From Acidobacteriota bacterium (GTDB taxonomy: Bacteria > Acidobacteriota > Terriglobia > UBA7540), in contig JAKCCV010000003.1 of the NCBI GenBank assembly GCA_021838785.1, positions 82,001 to 146,000 on the forward strand: a stretch of 64,000 bases of DNA, read 5' to 3'. Under the pieces are notes generated by a model, which did no database searches, had not been told where the DNA came from, and saw only the letters and a program-made list of their open reading frames with translations. Position 1 is the stretch's first letter; each line of letters starts with the position of its first letter. Of this stretch, positions 25,839-35,726 are shown piece after piece. Position numbers and translations under genes: made by a program.

Positions 25839-26213
25839 ATGGTCATCGGATTGCGACTGCGCAAACTGCGGGAGGAAAAAAACCTCTCGCAAGGGGATAT
25901 CGAAAAACGAACGGGACTGCTCCGCTGTTACATCTCCCGAGTGGAGAACGGCCACACCGTGCCCTCGCTCGAAACTCTGGAGAGAATTGCGGCGGCGCTC
26001 GAAATCCCTCTTTACGCTTTGTTCTATGAGGGAGACCAGCCGCCGGAACTACCCAACCTCACCCACCGACGCACGACGGACGAACTGGCCGGCGAATACG
26101 CAGCGGACAAAGAGTCGCGGTTCTTCCAGAAGGTTAAGCGCCTTCTCTCCCGTATCAACGATCGGGACCGCCGCCTGCTGCTGTACATGGCCCAAAAGCT
26201 GGCCAATCGGTAG
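25839..26213 (+). CDS. XRE-family transcriptional regulator
   Basis: 124 aa from ATG 25839, with GAAAGGA upstream. An N-terminal Cro/C1-type HTH covers residues ~4-60: LRKLREEKNLSQGDIEKRTG, then CYISRVENGHTVPSLETLERIAAALEIPL. The rest is charged and helical with no recognisable ligand domain. Many acidobacterial genomes have near-identical small XRE proteins of this form (recollection). It is monocistronic between the sigma operon and guaA. Confidence 0.88.
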   Translation: MVIGLRLRKLREEKNLSQGDIEKRTGLLRCYISRVENGHTVPSLETLERIAAALEIPLYALFYEGDQPPELPNLTHRRTTDELAGEYAADKESRFFQKVKRLLSRINDRDRRLLLYMAQKLANR

Positions 26214-26275
26214 AGAGAGGCTTTCCCGCGCACGATGCTCGCGCCTGCCGGCCACGGCGGGGGGCGTAGTGCTTT

Positions 26276-27817
26276 CTATTCCCACTCGATGGTCGCGGGT
26301 GGCTTGGAGGTCACGTCCAGCACCACGCGGTTCACGCCTTTCACCTCATTGACCACGCGAGTTGAAATTCGGGCCACCAACTCCCCCGGCAGTCGAGCCC
26401 AGTCGGCCGTCATGCCGTCCTCTGACCTCACAGCGCGAATCGCGATCGTGGCGGCGTAGGTTCTGGCGTCGCCCATCACACCCACGCTGGAGATGGGCAG
26501 CAGCACCGCAAACGACTGCCACAATTCCCGACTGAGCCCGGCGCCGAGAATCTCTTCCTGAACGATGGCGTCGGCCTCCCGCACCATCCGCAAACGCTCT
26601 TCGGTCACTTCGCCTACAATGCGCACCGCAAGTCCCGGACCCGGAAAAGGTTGACGGTTCACCAGCTCTTCCGGCAAGCCGAGAGCCCGGCCGACCTCGC
26701 GCACTTCGTCTTTGAACAGCTCGCGCAGAGGCTCAATCAGCCGAAAGCGCAGGTCCGCCGGCAGCCCGCCCACGTTGTGATGGCTCTTGATGGTGGCGGC
26801 GGGCCCTCTCACCGAGACCGATTCGATGACGTCGGGATAAAGCGTTCCCTGCACCAGAAACTTGACGTCCCCCAGCCGTTGCGCCTCCTCCTCAAAGACA
26901 CGGATAAATTCCTCGCCGATGATTTTCCGCTTCTGCTCCGGGTCGGTGATGCCCACGAGGCGCGCTAAAAATCGGCCGCCAGCCTCGACCGCCACCACGT
27001 TCAGATGCGCCTGCTCGCACAAGACGGCGCTGACCTTCTCAAACTCGTTTTTGCGCAACAAGCCATTGTTGACAAAAACACAGGTTAGCCGGTCACCGAT
27101 GGCCAGGCTCACCAGCGTGGCGGCCACGGCCGAATCCACGCCGCCCGAAAGCGCGCAGAGCGCCCGGTCCTGCCCCGTCCGCTCCCGAATCTGCTCCACG
27201 GTTTGCTCGATGAACGACCTCGGAAACCAATTGGGTTGGATGCCGCAAATCCCTTTGACGAAATTGCGAAGAATGTCGGCCCCGCGGTCGGTGTGGCGTA
27301 CCTCGGGATGAAACTCCACGGCGTACATCCGCGCCGCCGCATTCTCAATTACGGAAATGGCATTCTCCGTCCGGCCCGTGACGCGAAACCCCGGCGGAAC
27401 CTCCGCCACATGGTCGCCGTGACTGTTCCAAACCCGCAACGGCGACGGGAGGCCCTTCAAAAGCTCGCTCGCGGAGTCCGCCTCCAACATAGTAAATCCG
27501 TACTCGCGCCGCCGCGCCGGCTCAACCTTGCCGCCCAGCTTGTAAGACATCCATTGCAGGCCGTAGCAAATGCCCAGCACCGGCAGATTCAGCTTGAGGA
27601 TGCGCTCGTCGGCCGCCGGCGAGGCCGGATCGTAAACCGACGCCGGCCCTCCGGAAAGAATCAATGCCTGCGGGCTCATCTTGACCAGCTCGTCGAAGGC
27701 GATCGTGCATGGCACAATCACCGAATAGACGTGCATCTCCCTGATCCGCCGCGCAATCAACTGCGTGTATTGCGAGCCGAAATCAAGAACGACAATAGGA
27801 CGCGGAGATGAATTCAT
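26276..27817 (-). CDS. guaA: GMP synthase (glutamine-hydrolysing)
   Basis: 513 aa from ATG 27817 (MNSSPRPIVVLDFGSQ). The class-I amidotransferase domain has LGICYG with the nucleophilic Cys and AVEFHPEV with the catalytic His. The ATP-pyrophosphatase domain has LSGGVDSAV, and the dimerisation domain ends in TSKPPATIEWE. It converts XMP to GMP. It lies 49 bases after leuS on the same strand. Confidence 0.96.
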   Translation of the reverse strand: MNSSPRPIVVLDFGSQYTQLIARRIREMHVYSVIVPCTIAFDELVKMSPQALILSGGPASVYDPASPAADERILKLNLPVLGICYGLQWMSYKLGGKVEPARRREYGFTMLEADSASELLKGLPSPLRVWNSHGDHVAEVPPGFRVTGRTENAISVIENAAARMYAVEFHPEVRHTDRGADILRNFVKGICGIQPNWFPRSFIEQTVEQIRERTGQDRALCALSGGVDSAVAATLVSLAIGDRLTCVFVNNGLLRKNEFEKVSAVLCEQAHLNVVAVEAGGRFLARLVGITDPEQKRKIIGEEFIRVFEEEAQRLGDVKFLVQGTLYPDVIESVSVRGPAATIKSHHNVGGLPADLRFRLIEPLRELFKDEVREVGRALGLPEELVNRQPFPGPGLAVRIVGEVTEERLRMVREADAIVQEEILGAGLSRELWQSFAVLLPISSVGVMGDARTYAATIAIRAVRSEDGMTADWARLPGELVARISTRVVNEVKGVNRVVLDVTSKPPATIEWE

Positions 27818-27866
27818 GGAATGCTTGAACCCCAGGCGCAAGCGAGCCGGCGGCTCGGAGGGCGCA

Positions 27867-30368
27867 TCATTTCACCACAACGTTCACCAACTTTTGCGGC
27901 ACGACGATTACTTTGATGACTTGGCGACCGTTCAAGTATTGCGTGACCTTTTCGTCCGCCAGGGCAAGCCGACGAATCTCTTCCTCGCTTGCGCCCGCCG
28001 CCGCAAGGATTCGCGCCCGCACCTTGCCGTTGATTTGCACGGGAATCTCCCATTCCTCTTCGGCGGCCAAGGCCGGGTCGAAGGCCGGCCAAAGCGTTTT
28101 CAAGAGGGGTTTGGAATGCCCGAGCGCTTCCCAGAGTTCATCCGCAACGTGAGGAGCAAAAGGCGAAAGCGAAATCACGAGGAGTTCGACCGCCTCCCTT
28201 AAAACTTCATCCCGAATCTCCCCTGCTGCGAACGCCGCTTCCGATTCCGCCAACTGGTTGGCCAACTCCATGCACATGGCGATGTCGGTGTTGTAATGCC
28301 ACCGGTATTCCATATCCTCCGTCACGTGGCGAAGGACCTGGTGAGCCTTCCGTAGCAGGTTGCGCTCTTCGCCGGTCAAGCGATCCGGCGTGACGGTCAT
28401 GCCGTGCGGGGTGCTCTGTAACACCTCAAGTGTTGCTTGATGTTTTTCAACCAGCCGATAAACGCGATTCAGAAAGCGCCAAGCGCCCTCGATGCCGGCG
28501 TCCGACCAATCCAGGTCTTTTTCCGGGGGAGCGGCGAACATCATGTAGAGCCGAACCGTATCCGCCCCGTACTTGTCGCACATCTCCGTGGGGTCCACGA
28601 CGTTCCCCTTTGACTTCGACATGGCCGAGCCGTCTTTGAGCACCATGCCTTGCGTGAACAGCCGCGCCACGGGTTCAGAAAACTCCACCAGGCCGATGTC
28701 CTGCATGACCTTGGTGAAAAATCGCATATAAATCAGGTGCAGGATCGCGTGCTCGATGCCGCCAATATATTGGTCAACGGGAAACCAGTAGCGGACCGCG
28801 TCGGAATTAATCGGGCCCGAGGTGATTTGAGGGTCGGTGTAGCGATAGAAATACCAGGAAGAATCCACAAAAGTGTCCATCGTGTCCGTCTCACGCCGCG
28901 CCCCGCCCCCACAGCGCGGACACGATGTATGAACAAAGTCAGGCACAGTCTCAAGCGGCGACTTTCCCTGCCCAGTCAGTTTGACCCGAGGCGGAAGCAC
29001 AACGGGCAAGTCCGCTTCCGGAACCGGCACGATGCCGCACTTCTCGCAGTAGAGAATCGGAATGGGTGTTCCCCAATATCGCTGGCGCGAAATCCCCCAA
29101 TCCTTAATCCGATATTGAACTGTTCCCTGCCCGAAACCCTCTGCTTCGGCGTCGCGCGTCATCTTTTCGATGGCTTGTTCTGAGGTTAGACAGGAGTATT
29201 TCCCTGAATCAACAAGTTGTCCGTACTCAATGAACGCCTCTTCAAGTGGTTCTTTAAGTTTTTGCTCCTTGGGCTGAATGACCGTCCTGATGGGCAAGCC
29301 GTAAGTTTTGCAAAACTCAAAGTCGCGCTGATCGTGAGCGGGAACGGCCATCACGGCGCCGGTCCCGTACTCTGTGAGCACGAAGTTGGCAAGCCACACC
29401 GGAATCAATTCGCCATTGAATGGATTGCGGGCTTGAAAGCCGGTCGCGGCGCCGACTTTCTCAAGGCTCGCTTCCGCGCGGCTGCCCGTGGCGGCGGCTT
29501 GAATGCGCTCCGCGTCGGCGCGCAGCTTTTGAGGGGAAGCCGAAACGCGAATCAATTTCTCAACCAAAGGATGGTCGGGCGCGATGAAGACCGCCGTGCA
29601 GCCGAAGATGGTATCCACTCGGGTCGTGAAAACCCGCAGGGACTCATCCAATCCCTCGACCTTAAAATCAACGAAAGTCCCCGGAGATTTGCCGATCCAG
29701 TTGCGTTGCATCGTGAGCACGCGCTCCGGCCAGCGGACCAAGTGTCGCATGTCTTCGAGCAAGCGGTCGGCGTAGGCGGTGATTTTCAGAAACCATTGTT
29801 CGAGTTCTTTCTCGACGACGGGCGTCTCCTCGTGTCGCCAGCAGCAGCCGTTCACCACCTGCTCGTTGGCGAGAACCGTCTCGCACTCGGGGCACCAGTT
29901 GACGCGGCTCTTCTTGCGGTAGGCCAGGCCGCGCTCGTACATCTTGAGAAAAATCCACTGGTTCCAGCGATAATATTCCGGCGTGCAGGTGGCAATCTCT
30001 CGCCGCCAATCGTAACTGAAGCCGAGGCGCTTCAACTGGCCGCGCATCACGGCAATGTTGTCGAACGTCCAATCGGCGGGCGGCCGGCCGTGCTTAATGG
30101 CCGCATTTTCCGCCGGCAGGCCGAAGGCGTCCCATCCCATCGGATGAATGACATTGAAGCCTTTCATCCCCATGTACCGCGCCAGGGCATCGCCCAGCGT
30201 GTAATTGCGAACGTGCCCCATGTGCAGCGCGCCGGATGGATACGGCAACATCTCGAGCACGTAATACTTCTTGCGGGCGGGGTCAACGTCGGCATCAAAG
30301 AGCTTCAGCTCCGCCCAGCGGCGCTGCCACTTGGCCTCGATTTGTTGCGGGTTGTAGTTAACGTCCAT
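27867..30368 (-). CDS. leuS: Leucyl-tRNA synthetase
   Basis: 833 aa from ATG 30368 ([18 protein letters not shown]). The class Ia signatures are present: HIGH-like [14 protein letters not shown] near residue 45 and KMSKS-like [14 protein letters not shown] zinc-binding CPRCGG follows the second CEKCG, and the CP1 editing domain and C-terminal extension are of bacterial length. A longer frame from 30437 overlaps the neighbouring nfo gene and is rejected. An AAGYANNRCTT motif lies inside the gene at 28428. Confidence 0.96.
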   Translation of the reverse strand: MDVNYNPQQIEAKWQRRWAELKLFDADVDPARKKYYVLEMLPYPSGALHMGHVRNYTLGDALARYMGMKGFNVIHPMGWDAFGLPAENAAIKHGRPPADWTFDNIAVMRGQLKRLGFSYDWRREIATCTPEYYRWNQWIFLKMYERGLAYRKKSRVNWCPECETVLANEQVVNGCCWRHEETPVVEKELEQWFLKITAYADRLLEDMRHLVRWPERVLTMQRNWIGKSPGTFVDFKVEGLDESLRVFTTRVDTIFGCTAVFIAPDHPLVEKLIRVSASPQKLRADAERIQAAATGSRAEASLEKVGAATGFQARNPFNGELIPVWLANFVLTEYGTGAVMAVPAHDQRDFEFCKTYGLPIRTVIQPKEQKLKEPLEEAFIEYGQLVDSGKYSCLTSEQAIEKMTRDAEAEGFGQGTVQYRIKDWGISRQRYWGTPIPILYCEKCGIVPVPEADLPVVLPPRVKLTGQGKSPLETVPDFVHTSCPRCGGGARRETDTMDTFVDSSWYFYRYTDPQITSGPINSDAVRYWFPVDQYIGGIEHAILHLIYMRFFTKVMQDIGLVEFSEPVARLFTQGMVLKDGSAMSKSKGNVVDPTEMCDKYGADTVRLYMMFAAPPEKDLDWSDAGIEGAWRFLNRVYRLVEKHQATLEVLQSTPHGMTVTPDRLTGEERNLLRKAHQVLRHVTEDMEYRWHYNTDIAMCMELANQLAESEAAFAAGEIRDEVLREAVELLVISLSPFAPHVADELWEALGHSKPLLKTLWPAFDPALAAEEEWEIPVQINGKVRARILAAAGASEEEIRRLALADEKVTQYLNGRQVIKVIVVPQKLVNVVVK
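28428..28438 (-). repeat. Solo AAGYANNRCTT motif inside leuS
   Basis: Minus strand reads AAGCAACACTT, in the codons CAA GCA ACA CTT of the QATL stretch. It is the same reading phase as the copies in nfo, the GH57 gene, ppdK and glyQ. Confidence 0.4.
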
Positions 30369-30433
30369 CACACGCTCTTTCGCTCGAGAGTTTTTCCCGC
30401 TGGCTATCGGTCCGCCCTTCGCGGGCTTCGAAT

Positions 30434-31321
30434 TCATCCCCGCAGGTGCCTGCGGTCCATTCCTCTCTTCTGAAAGTCATACCCCGCCAGCCGACGAAGC
30501 GCGTTGAGGTTGCGCCGGTCGTCGCCGGGCCGGTCAACGGGAGTCTCGCAAATAAACGGAATATTCTTAAGCTTCGGATGGCGAACGATTCGCCGGAAGC
30601 CTTCCATTCCGATTTTGCCCATTCCAATGTGCTCGTGCCGGTCAGCGTGGGACTCGAAATCCGTCTTTGAATCGTTGGCGTGGATCACCTTCACGTTCTT
30701 CACTCCAACGGTTGCGTCAAGAAGTTGAAGCGTTGCTTTAAGTCCGGCCGCCGTGTGAATCGGGTAGCCGGCCTCAAAGCAATGCGCGGTATCCACGCAA
30801 ACCCCGAGAGGCAACCGGCCCTGAGCGCCTTCAAGAATTTCCGCCACTTCCTCGAAGCTCCTTCCAATGGCCGAGCCTTGGCCAGCCGTGTTTTCAATCA
30901 GGATGACCAAACCATTCAGGGTCAACCCATCCGCCGCCTTTAGGAGCGATTCGATGCAGTGGCGAATGGCGAGCGAGGGTTTGATTTCACGCGCGCTGCC
31001 TGGATGCGTCACCAGGTAATCGGCTCCCAAACTCACGGCTCGCTCGATTTCCAGACGAAAAGCCTCCTGGGATTTCCGACGGATCGCCGGGTCGCCTGAC
31101 GCCAGGTTGATCAGATAATTATCGTGAATCACCAGCGGCGACAAGCCATGGGCGGCGCGTGCTTCCCGGAACCTGGCAACATCGGCTGCTCGAGGCGGCT
31201 TGGAGCGCCAGCCGCGCGGATTGGCCGAAAACATCTGGAACGTATCACACCCAATTTCCTTGGCGTGGCGCGCCGCATTTTCCAGCGCTCCGGCAATCGA
31301 GGTGTGAACACCGACCTTCAC
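30434..31321 (-). CDS. nfo: Endonuclease IV (AP endonuclease)
   Basis: 295 aa, typical length. It starts [20 protein letters not shown] and carries the family blocks [49 protein letters not shown] and FICETPV, which provide the metal-binding His, Asp and Glu residues of the AP endonuclease 2 fold. It cuts at abasic sites in base excision repair. It is divergent from the ATPase/PIN module. Confidence 0.95.
   Translation of the reverse strand: MKVGVHTSIAGALENAARHAKEIGCDTFQMFSANPRGWRSKPPRAADVARFREARAAHGLSPLVIHDNYLINLASGDPAIRRKSQEAFRLEIERAVSLGADYLVTHPGSAREIKPSLAIRHCIESLLKAADGLTLNGLVILIENTAGQGSAIGRSFEEVAEILEGAQGRLPLGVCVDTAHCFEAGYPIHTAAGLKATLQLLDATVGVKNVKVIHANDSKTDFESHADRHEHIGMGKIGMEGFRRIVRHPKLKNIPFICETPVDRPGDDRRNLNALRRLAGYDFQKRGMDRRHLRG
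30728..30738 (-). repeat. Solo AAGYANNRCTT motif inside nfo
   Basis: Minus strand reads AAGCAACGCTT, in the codons AAA GCA ACG CTT of the KATL stretch. Confidence 0.35.
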
Positions 31322-31399
31322 GCGGCTTCTCCCTTGCGGCTTAATCGCTCATCCTAACAAAGCTTCGCTGTGAGCGTCAATGAAGCGAGTTGCGCGTTA

Positions 31400-31429
31400 G
31401 AGACAACCCGGCGTAAAAAGCGTTATACT
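31400..31429 (+). promoter_or_regulatory. Possible promoter of the ATPase/PIN pair
   Basis: TATACT at 31424-31429 resembles a -10 box, with GAGACA at 31400-31405 (18-base spacer) as a weak -35 box. It lies 35 bases before the ATPase start. Confidence 0.35.
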
Positions 31430-31463
31430 GCTGGCAGTCTTGCGGCACGTCTGGGAGGTGCGA

Positions 31464-32654
31464 ATGATCAAAAAGCTGGTTCTCAGAAACTTTCGAGGGA
31501 TCGCCAACGCTGAGGTGAGCATCGCGCCCGTCACCGTGCTCACCGGGGCCAACAATAGCGGTAAATCAAGCGTGATGTACGGGCTCCTGACGCTCAAAAA
31601 CATCCTTTCTAACCCCAACCAGCCGCTGGATAGTTTCTTCAACTTCATCTTCATGAACCTGGGGGGCTTCAAGGAGACTATTCATCTCAAGGAAGAGGAA
31701 AAGAAGAGGATCACCATCGGAATCCATTGTGAGGACGGGGATGTGAAATCGTCGTACCATGCGTCGCTCGGTAAAGCGCAGTCAACCCTGGAGGTCGAGG
31801 AGCAGACGCCAGCCAAGCTTTCCCTCAAGTTGGACGTTACGTTTCCGTACAGCCTCAACCTCAGTACGGGCGTCGAGGCAGACGGTTTGAAGTTAACGTG
31901 GAACGGCATCTCGCCAACGGTGACCGCGAAGGAGGCAGGACAGGAGGAACGCGCTACTCTGGTGGCTTCGGGGATATTGCTACCTGTTTCCGACATAAAG
32001 GGTGTGGATTTCGTTCCGCTAAAGCGGGGATTCATCAAGCCGATCTTCTCCCCTGTGCCTGTGCAGCAACAACTGATTTCGGAGGATGAGGTTGCGACGC
32101 TTGTCGCCAATGACAGGGACCTGGAGGGCAAGATCAACTACTGGCTTGAGAGGATCGTGAACAGGAACTTTCATGCCAGGCCAACGCTGGGGACGGCGAA
32201 CTTTTATCTCCAAACGAATGACCGGGACACAGGGTTCGTTTGCGACCTCGTGAACGAAGGGTTCGGCACGAACCAACTTGTGTATCTGCTCGCGAAGGCG
32301 CTCCGAAAGGACCAGACGACGATTTGCATCGAAGAGCCGGAGATTCATCTAAATCCCGCCGCCGTGCTGAGGTTGGTGGATGTCCTCGTAGAGGTTGCGA
32401 AGGACCTCAATCGGAGTTTCGTCATCTCCACCCACAGCGAACACATCGTCGTCGCCTTATTGACCAAGCTCGCCCAAGGTGCGATCAAGGCCAACGACCT
32501 GCGCGTTTACCACATCCGGAAGGAGAAGGCTCGTAGTGTCATCGAGGAACAGCGTGTAAACGAAAAAGGTCAGATCGAGGGCGGCCTGAAAGCCTTCTAC
32601 GACACCGAGCTTCAGCAAATGAGGGACTTCCTATCAGTGACGGAGGAAGCTTAG
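31464..32654 (+). CDS. AAA/ABC-type ATPase of the RecF/OLD-like group
   Basis: 396 aa from ATG 31464, with GGGAGGTG upstream. Walker A GANNSGKSS is at residues 28-36 and is preceded by LRNFRGIANAEVSI, the N-terminal strand typical of AAA_15/AAA_21 and OLD-type SMC-like ATPases. A signature-like NEGFGTNQLVYLL, Walker B TICIEEPEIHLNP and the switch FVISTHSEH follow in the expected order. The protein ends without a TOPRIM or HNH nuclease, which OLD, GajA or Septu-type proteins would carry or be paired with. Instead a PIN-like gene directly abuts it. Function is inferred only: a sensor or motor subunit of a two-gene defence or stress module. Confidence 0.85.
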   Translation: MIKKLVLRNFRGIANAEVSIAPVTVLTGANNSGKSSVMYGLLTLKNILSNPNQPLDSFFNFIFMNLGGFKETIHLKEEEKKRITIGIHCEDGDVKSSYHASLGKAQSTLEVEEQTPAKLSLKLDVTFPYSLNLSTGVEADGLKLTWNGISPTVTAKEAGQEERATLVASGILLPVSDIKGVDFVPLKRGFIKPIFSPVPVQQQLISEDEVATLVANDRDLEGKINYWLERIVNRNFHARPTLGTANFYLQTNDRDTGFVCDLVNEGFGTNQLVYLLAKALRKDQTTICIEEPEIHLNPAAVLRLVDVLVEVAKDLNRSFVISTHSEHIVVALLTKLAQGAIKANDLRVYHIRKEKARSVIEEQRVNEKGQIEGGLKAFYDTELQQMRDFLSVTEEA

Positions 32655-33098
32655 TTGGAGCTCGTATGGAACGAATGGTTCGTGGAATACATGACGCGAG
32701 CGTCCGGCAAGCGGGGCCTCGTATGGAAGCTACTCGACTGTCTGGAAACGAAGCGCGACGTTCTGGCCGTCCGATATCGGAGCCCCCTCGTCTCCAAGTT
32801 TTATCGCTACGCTAAACTTCATCCCATTCCACCTGACAATACGCCCTTTAAGCGGTTTTTCATGATGATGCGCGACCCAGCGAAGGTGAGGCTCGTTTAC
32901 GACCAGGAAATCGTCCCCCTCCCCCAAGACGTGGCGGCCTTAGTCCCAGACGATGACCTTTACTTGATCGAATTAGCCAACGTGACGACAGAGAAGACGG
33001 TGGTAACGACCGACGAAACGCTTCAAAAACGGCTGAACGGGGTCGCGGGTTTCCGTGTCCTCGTCCTGCAAGAATTTCTGGAGTACTACCATCTGTAA
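32655..33098 (+). CDS. PIN-like protein paired with the ATPase
   Basis: 147 aa. The most likely start is TTG 32655, directly after the ATPase stop; GGAGGAAGC lies 5-13 bases upstream, so coupling is clear. The C-terminal half reads like the end of a PIN domain: VPDDDLYLIELANVTTEKTVVTTDETL, where D-D-D and T-T-D-E would supply the second pair of metal-binding acids. The N-terminal strand (ELVWNEWFVEYM) has Asn/Glu where PIN nucleases usually carry the first Asp, so the active site may be degenerate or shifted. No known toxin name fits. PIN proteins are usually RNases. Confidence 0.65.
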   Translation: MELVWNEWFVEYMTRASGKRGLVWKLLDCLETKRDVLAVRYRSPLVSKFYRYAKLHPIPPDNTPFKRFFMMMRDPAKVRLVYDQEIVPLPQDVAALVPDDDLYLIELANVTTEKTVVTTDETLQKRLNGVAGFRVLVLQEFLEYYHL

Positions 33099-33165
33099 GA
33101 GTTGCCAGGAACCACAAGCCCTCTGCGAATTCCAAGCTGCTGGCCACCAACCCCCGAGCTCCACC

Positions 33166-33233
33166 GTCGGCGCGCCGACAAATGAAAGGCATGGTTGATA
33201 TTTCGCGCCATCACAATACTTAAAGTACAACTT
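33166..33233. repeat. Dispersed palindrome, family A, copy 1
   Basis: A perfect 14-base palindrome GTCGGCGCGCCGAC (33166-33179) is followed 43 bases later by AAGTACAACTT (33223-33233). It lies between the PIN-like gene and the DAHP synthase gene. The stretch TAAAGTACAACTT recurs inside ppdK. Confidence 0.7.
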
Positions 33234-33350
33234 TAACTTATATGTAGCCCCTTTCCCTGCCCCAGCCTGAGCCAGAAATTCCGTCAAATTGCTTTCGCCC
33301 CTATGATGGATTAAACTAGGGCGACGGTTCCGCTCGGACGGGTATTGGCC

Positions 33351-34403
33351 ATGCTTGTCGTGATGAAGCCGCAAGCGACTGAAGAGGACATTCGCCGCGT
33401 CGCCGCAAAAATCGAAGCGATGGGCTTTCGCGCTCACCCTATTCCCGGCGCGCAGCGAACGGCCATCGGCATCACCGGCAATCCCGGACCCCTTGACCCG
33501 GCGGAATTTGAGAGCTTGCCTGGGGTTGCCGAAGCGATTCGTGTCTCGAAGCCCTACAAGCTCGTCAGCCGCGAAGTGAAGCCGGAGGATTCCGTCATCC
33601 AGGTAGGGCCTGCGGAAGCTGGAGTGCGAATTGGCGGACCGGAGCTCGGAATTATTGCCGGCCCTTGCGCCGTCGAAAGTCGCGAGCAGCTTTTGCTGGC
33701 GGCTGAGGCCGTGAAGAAAGCCGGGGCACGCCTGCTTCGCGGCGGTGCTTTCAAGCCTCGCACGTCGCCTTACAGTTTTCAAGGCTTGGGTCGGCCGGCC
33801 TTGGAGGCTCTCGCCGAGGCACGCCGCCAGTTCGGCCTGATGATTGTGACGGAGACCATTGACCCGGAGAATTGCGACCTGGTGGAGGAGTACGCCGACG
33901 TCTTGCAGGTGGGCGCCCGCAACATGCAAAATTTTTCGCTCCTCAAGCGCGTGGGACGCTCCAAAAAACCCGTCTTGCTCAAGCGCGGCCTTTCCGCCAC
34001 GCTCGAGGAGTTCCTCATGGCGGCTGAATACGTCCTCTCAGAAGGCAACTACCAGGTCATCCTGTGCGAGCGCGGGGTTCGCACTTTCTCCGACCACAGC
34101 CGCAATACGCTCGACTTAAGCCTGATTCCCGCCGTCAAGTCTTTGTCGCACCTGCCGATCGTCGTGGACCCCAGCCACGGCACCGGCCGGCGGGATAAGG
34201 TGATTCCTATGGCTCGAGCTGCGGTTGCCGCTGGCGCGGATGGCTTGATCGTGGAGGTGCATCCCGACCCCGATCGAGCGCTTTCCGACGGCTATCAATC
34301 CCTGTTTCCCTCCCAATTTCAAGAATTGATGAACCAGGTGGCGGCGATGGCCGCCGTTCTCGGCCGCTCGACCCAACCCCGTTCGGGAATGACACCCTCC
34401 TGA
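33351..34403 (+). CDS. aroF: DAHP synthase (3-deoxy-7-phosphoheptulonate synthase), type I-beta
   Basis: 350 aa from ATG 33351 ([14 protein letters not shown]). A ferredoxin-like N-terminal regulatory domain of about 85 residues precedes the KDSA/DAHPS barrel. Recognisable barrel blocks are [46 protein letters not shown] and [11 protein letters not shown]. It condenses erythrose-4-phosphate with PEP, the first shikimate step. There is no fused chorismate mutase. The following gene overlaps its stop by one base. Confidence 0.94.
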   Translation: MLVVMKPQATEEDIRRVAAKIEAMGFRAHPIPGAQRTAIGITGNPGPLDPAEFESLPGVAEAIRVSKPYKLVSREVKPEDSVIQVGPAEAGVRIGGPELGIIAGPCAVESREQLLLAAEAVKKAGARLLRGGAFKPRTSPYSFQGLGRPALEALAEARRQFGLMIVTETIDPENCDLVEEYADVLQVGARNMQNFSLLKRVGRSKKPVLLKRGLSATLEEFLMAAEYVLSEGNYQVILCERGVRTFSDHSRNTLDLSLIPAVKSLSHLPIVVDPSHGTGRRDKVIPMARAAVAAGADGLIVEVHPDPDRALSDGYQSLFPSQFQELMNQVAAMAAVLGRSTQPRSGMTPS

Positions 34404-35560
34404 TGAAGGCCAAGCCTGCCACTGGACGCGAACCCACCCCTTGGCGCCGGACCGCTCGGAGGGAATTTCTTGCCTGGTTGACGATGCTCCTAGCGGCGCT
34501 CACGTGTGGGTCTTGCTCCAAACGGCCTTCCCCTCCCCAAGCGTATGTGGCCTTGGTCGCCTGCGAGGGAAGCCGGACGGTCGCCGTGGTCAATCTGGCC
34601 CAAATGCGGATCGTCCGCACAATTCCCTTTGCCCACGCTATCGTTCAGGTCGCGGCGCGGAGGATGTCGCACGAATTTTATGCGCTTTCTTCTGCCGGCG
34701 AATTATCAGCCATCGGCTTCCCCAAGCTCAACGTGCTGTGGACCAAAACTGTTAGCCGCGCCGCAAGTCGCATGAAGTTCTCCACCCACGGGAACCGCGT
34801 CACGGTGCTCGACCCAGCCTCCGGTCAAGTGACGGTTATCCATAGCGCCGATGGCTCCATGCTTCGCACAATCAAAGTCGGCCAAGGGGTTCATTATTTT
34901 GTGCTTTCGCCGGGGGGCGGGAGGTTAGTGGCGACCGATACGGCGACGAATCAGGTGCTCATCTTCAGCACCGGTTCCGGCAAGCTCTTGGCGCGGGTTG
35001 GCGTCGGGCAAGCGCCGGAATCTCTGGTCATGCTTCCGAGCGGATCGAAGGTTTTTGTTGCTGACAGCGGGGACGATGCGGTGTCCGTGGTGGATCTCCG
35101 CTCGCATCAACTCCTGTCCAACATTGAGATCGGCGCCGCGCCCAGCCTGATGGCGCTCAAGCCGGACGGGGGTGAGTTGTTTGTCTTTGCCGATGCCACG
35201 GCCACCATGAGCATCATAGACACCTCGGCGGACGACGTCGAGCAGAGCCTTCCCACCGCCAAAGGCACGGTGGCTGCTCTATTCACCCCGGACTCCACTC
35301 GCCTGTACCTTTTGAGCCCTCTCGACCGACTGGTCACCTTTTTGGATGTCAATTCCCGATCTGTCCTGGCGGCGGTTCCGATTGGAGCGAGGCCTACCTC
35401 GGAGGCTCTGACTCCCGACGGCCGCTTTCTCGCAGTGGCGGACCGAAACTCCGGCGCCCTAACGATTCTTAGGACCAACCCTCCGGGACTTGTCACGCAA
35501 ATCCCCGTGGGCGAGCGGCCGGTGGACGTGGTGATTCCCGGATGGCTGAGCCCCGGCTAG
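34403..35560 (+). CDS. YVTN-type beta-propeller protein, exported
   Basis: 385 aa. The N-terminus has an RRTARREFLAW element followed by a hydrophobic helix and LTCGSCS, which fits either a Tat-type or a lipoprotein signal. About seven 40-residue propeller repeats follow (VTVIHSADGSMLRTIKVGQG, LIFSTGSGKLLARVGVGQAP, VSVVDLRSHQLLSNIEIG and so on). Such propellers are scaffolds; no catalytic motif is seen. The ATG overlaps the DAHP synthase stop (TGATG), but a shared pathway is not implied. Confidence 0.85.
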   Translation: MKAKPATGREPTPWRRTARREFLAWLTMLLAALTCGSCSKRPSPPQAYVALVACEGSRTVAVVNLAQMRIVRTIPFAHAIVQVAARRMSHEFYALSSAGELSAIGFPKLNVLWTKTVSRAASRMKFSTHGNRVTVLDPASGQVTVIHSADGSMLRTIKVGQGVHYFVLSPGGGRLVATDTATNQVLIFSTGSGKLLARVGVGQAPESLVMLPSGSKVFVADSGDDAVSVVDLRSHQLLSNIEIGAAPSLMALKPDGGELFVFADATATMSIIDTSADDVEQSLPTAKGTVAALFTPDSTRLYLLSPLDRLVTFLDVNSRSVLAAVPIGARPTSEALTPDGRFLAVADRNSGALTILRTNPPGLVTQIPVGERPVDVVIPGWLSPG

Positions 35561-35647
35561 CTGGAAGAGCCCGCCAGGAGCGGGGTGGCATGGCGCCCTA
35601 GCAAGAGCCGGTGTGAATGAACGCCGACCCCAGTCCGGGCCGAGCAT

Positions 35648-35708
35648 CTTAAAGTTAAACTTCAAATCTTCGTCGGCGCTCCGACAACATTAAAAGTATT
35701 GCTTGAAG
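35648..35708. repeat. Dispersed palindrome, family A, copy 2 with both arms
   Basis: Core GTCGGCGCTCCGAC (35672-35685, one mismatch from the palindrome) is flanked by AAGTTAAACTT (35652-35662) on the left and AAGTATTGCTT (35694-35704) on the right. It lies between the ends of two convergent genes, the beta-propeller and the GH57 gene. Confidence 0.7.
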
Positions 35709-35726
35709 GGATGTTGGAACGCTCGC

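Noticed and set aside
29217-30473. Open frame of 418 codons on the + strand
   Set aside because: Antisense shadow of leuS, whose class Ia motifs are intact on the other strand.
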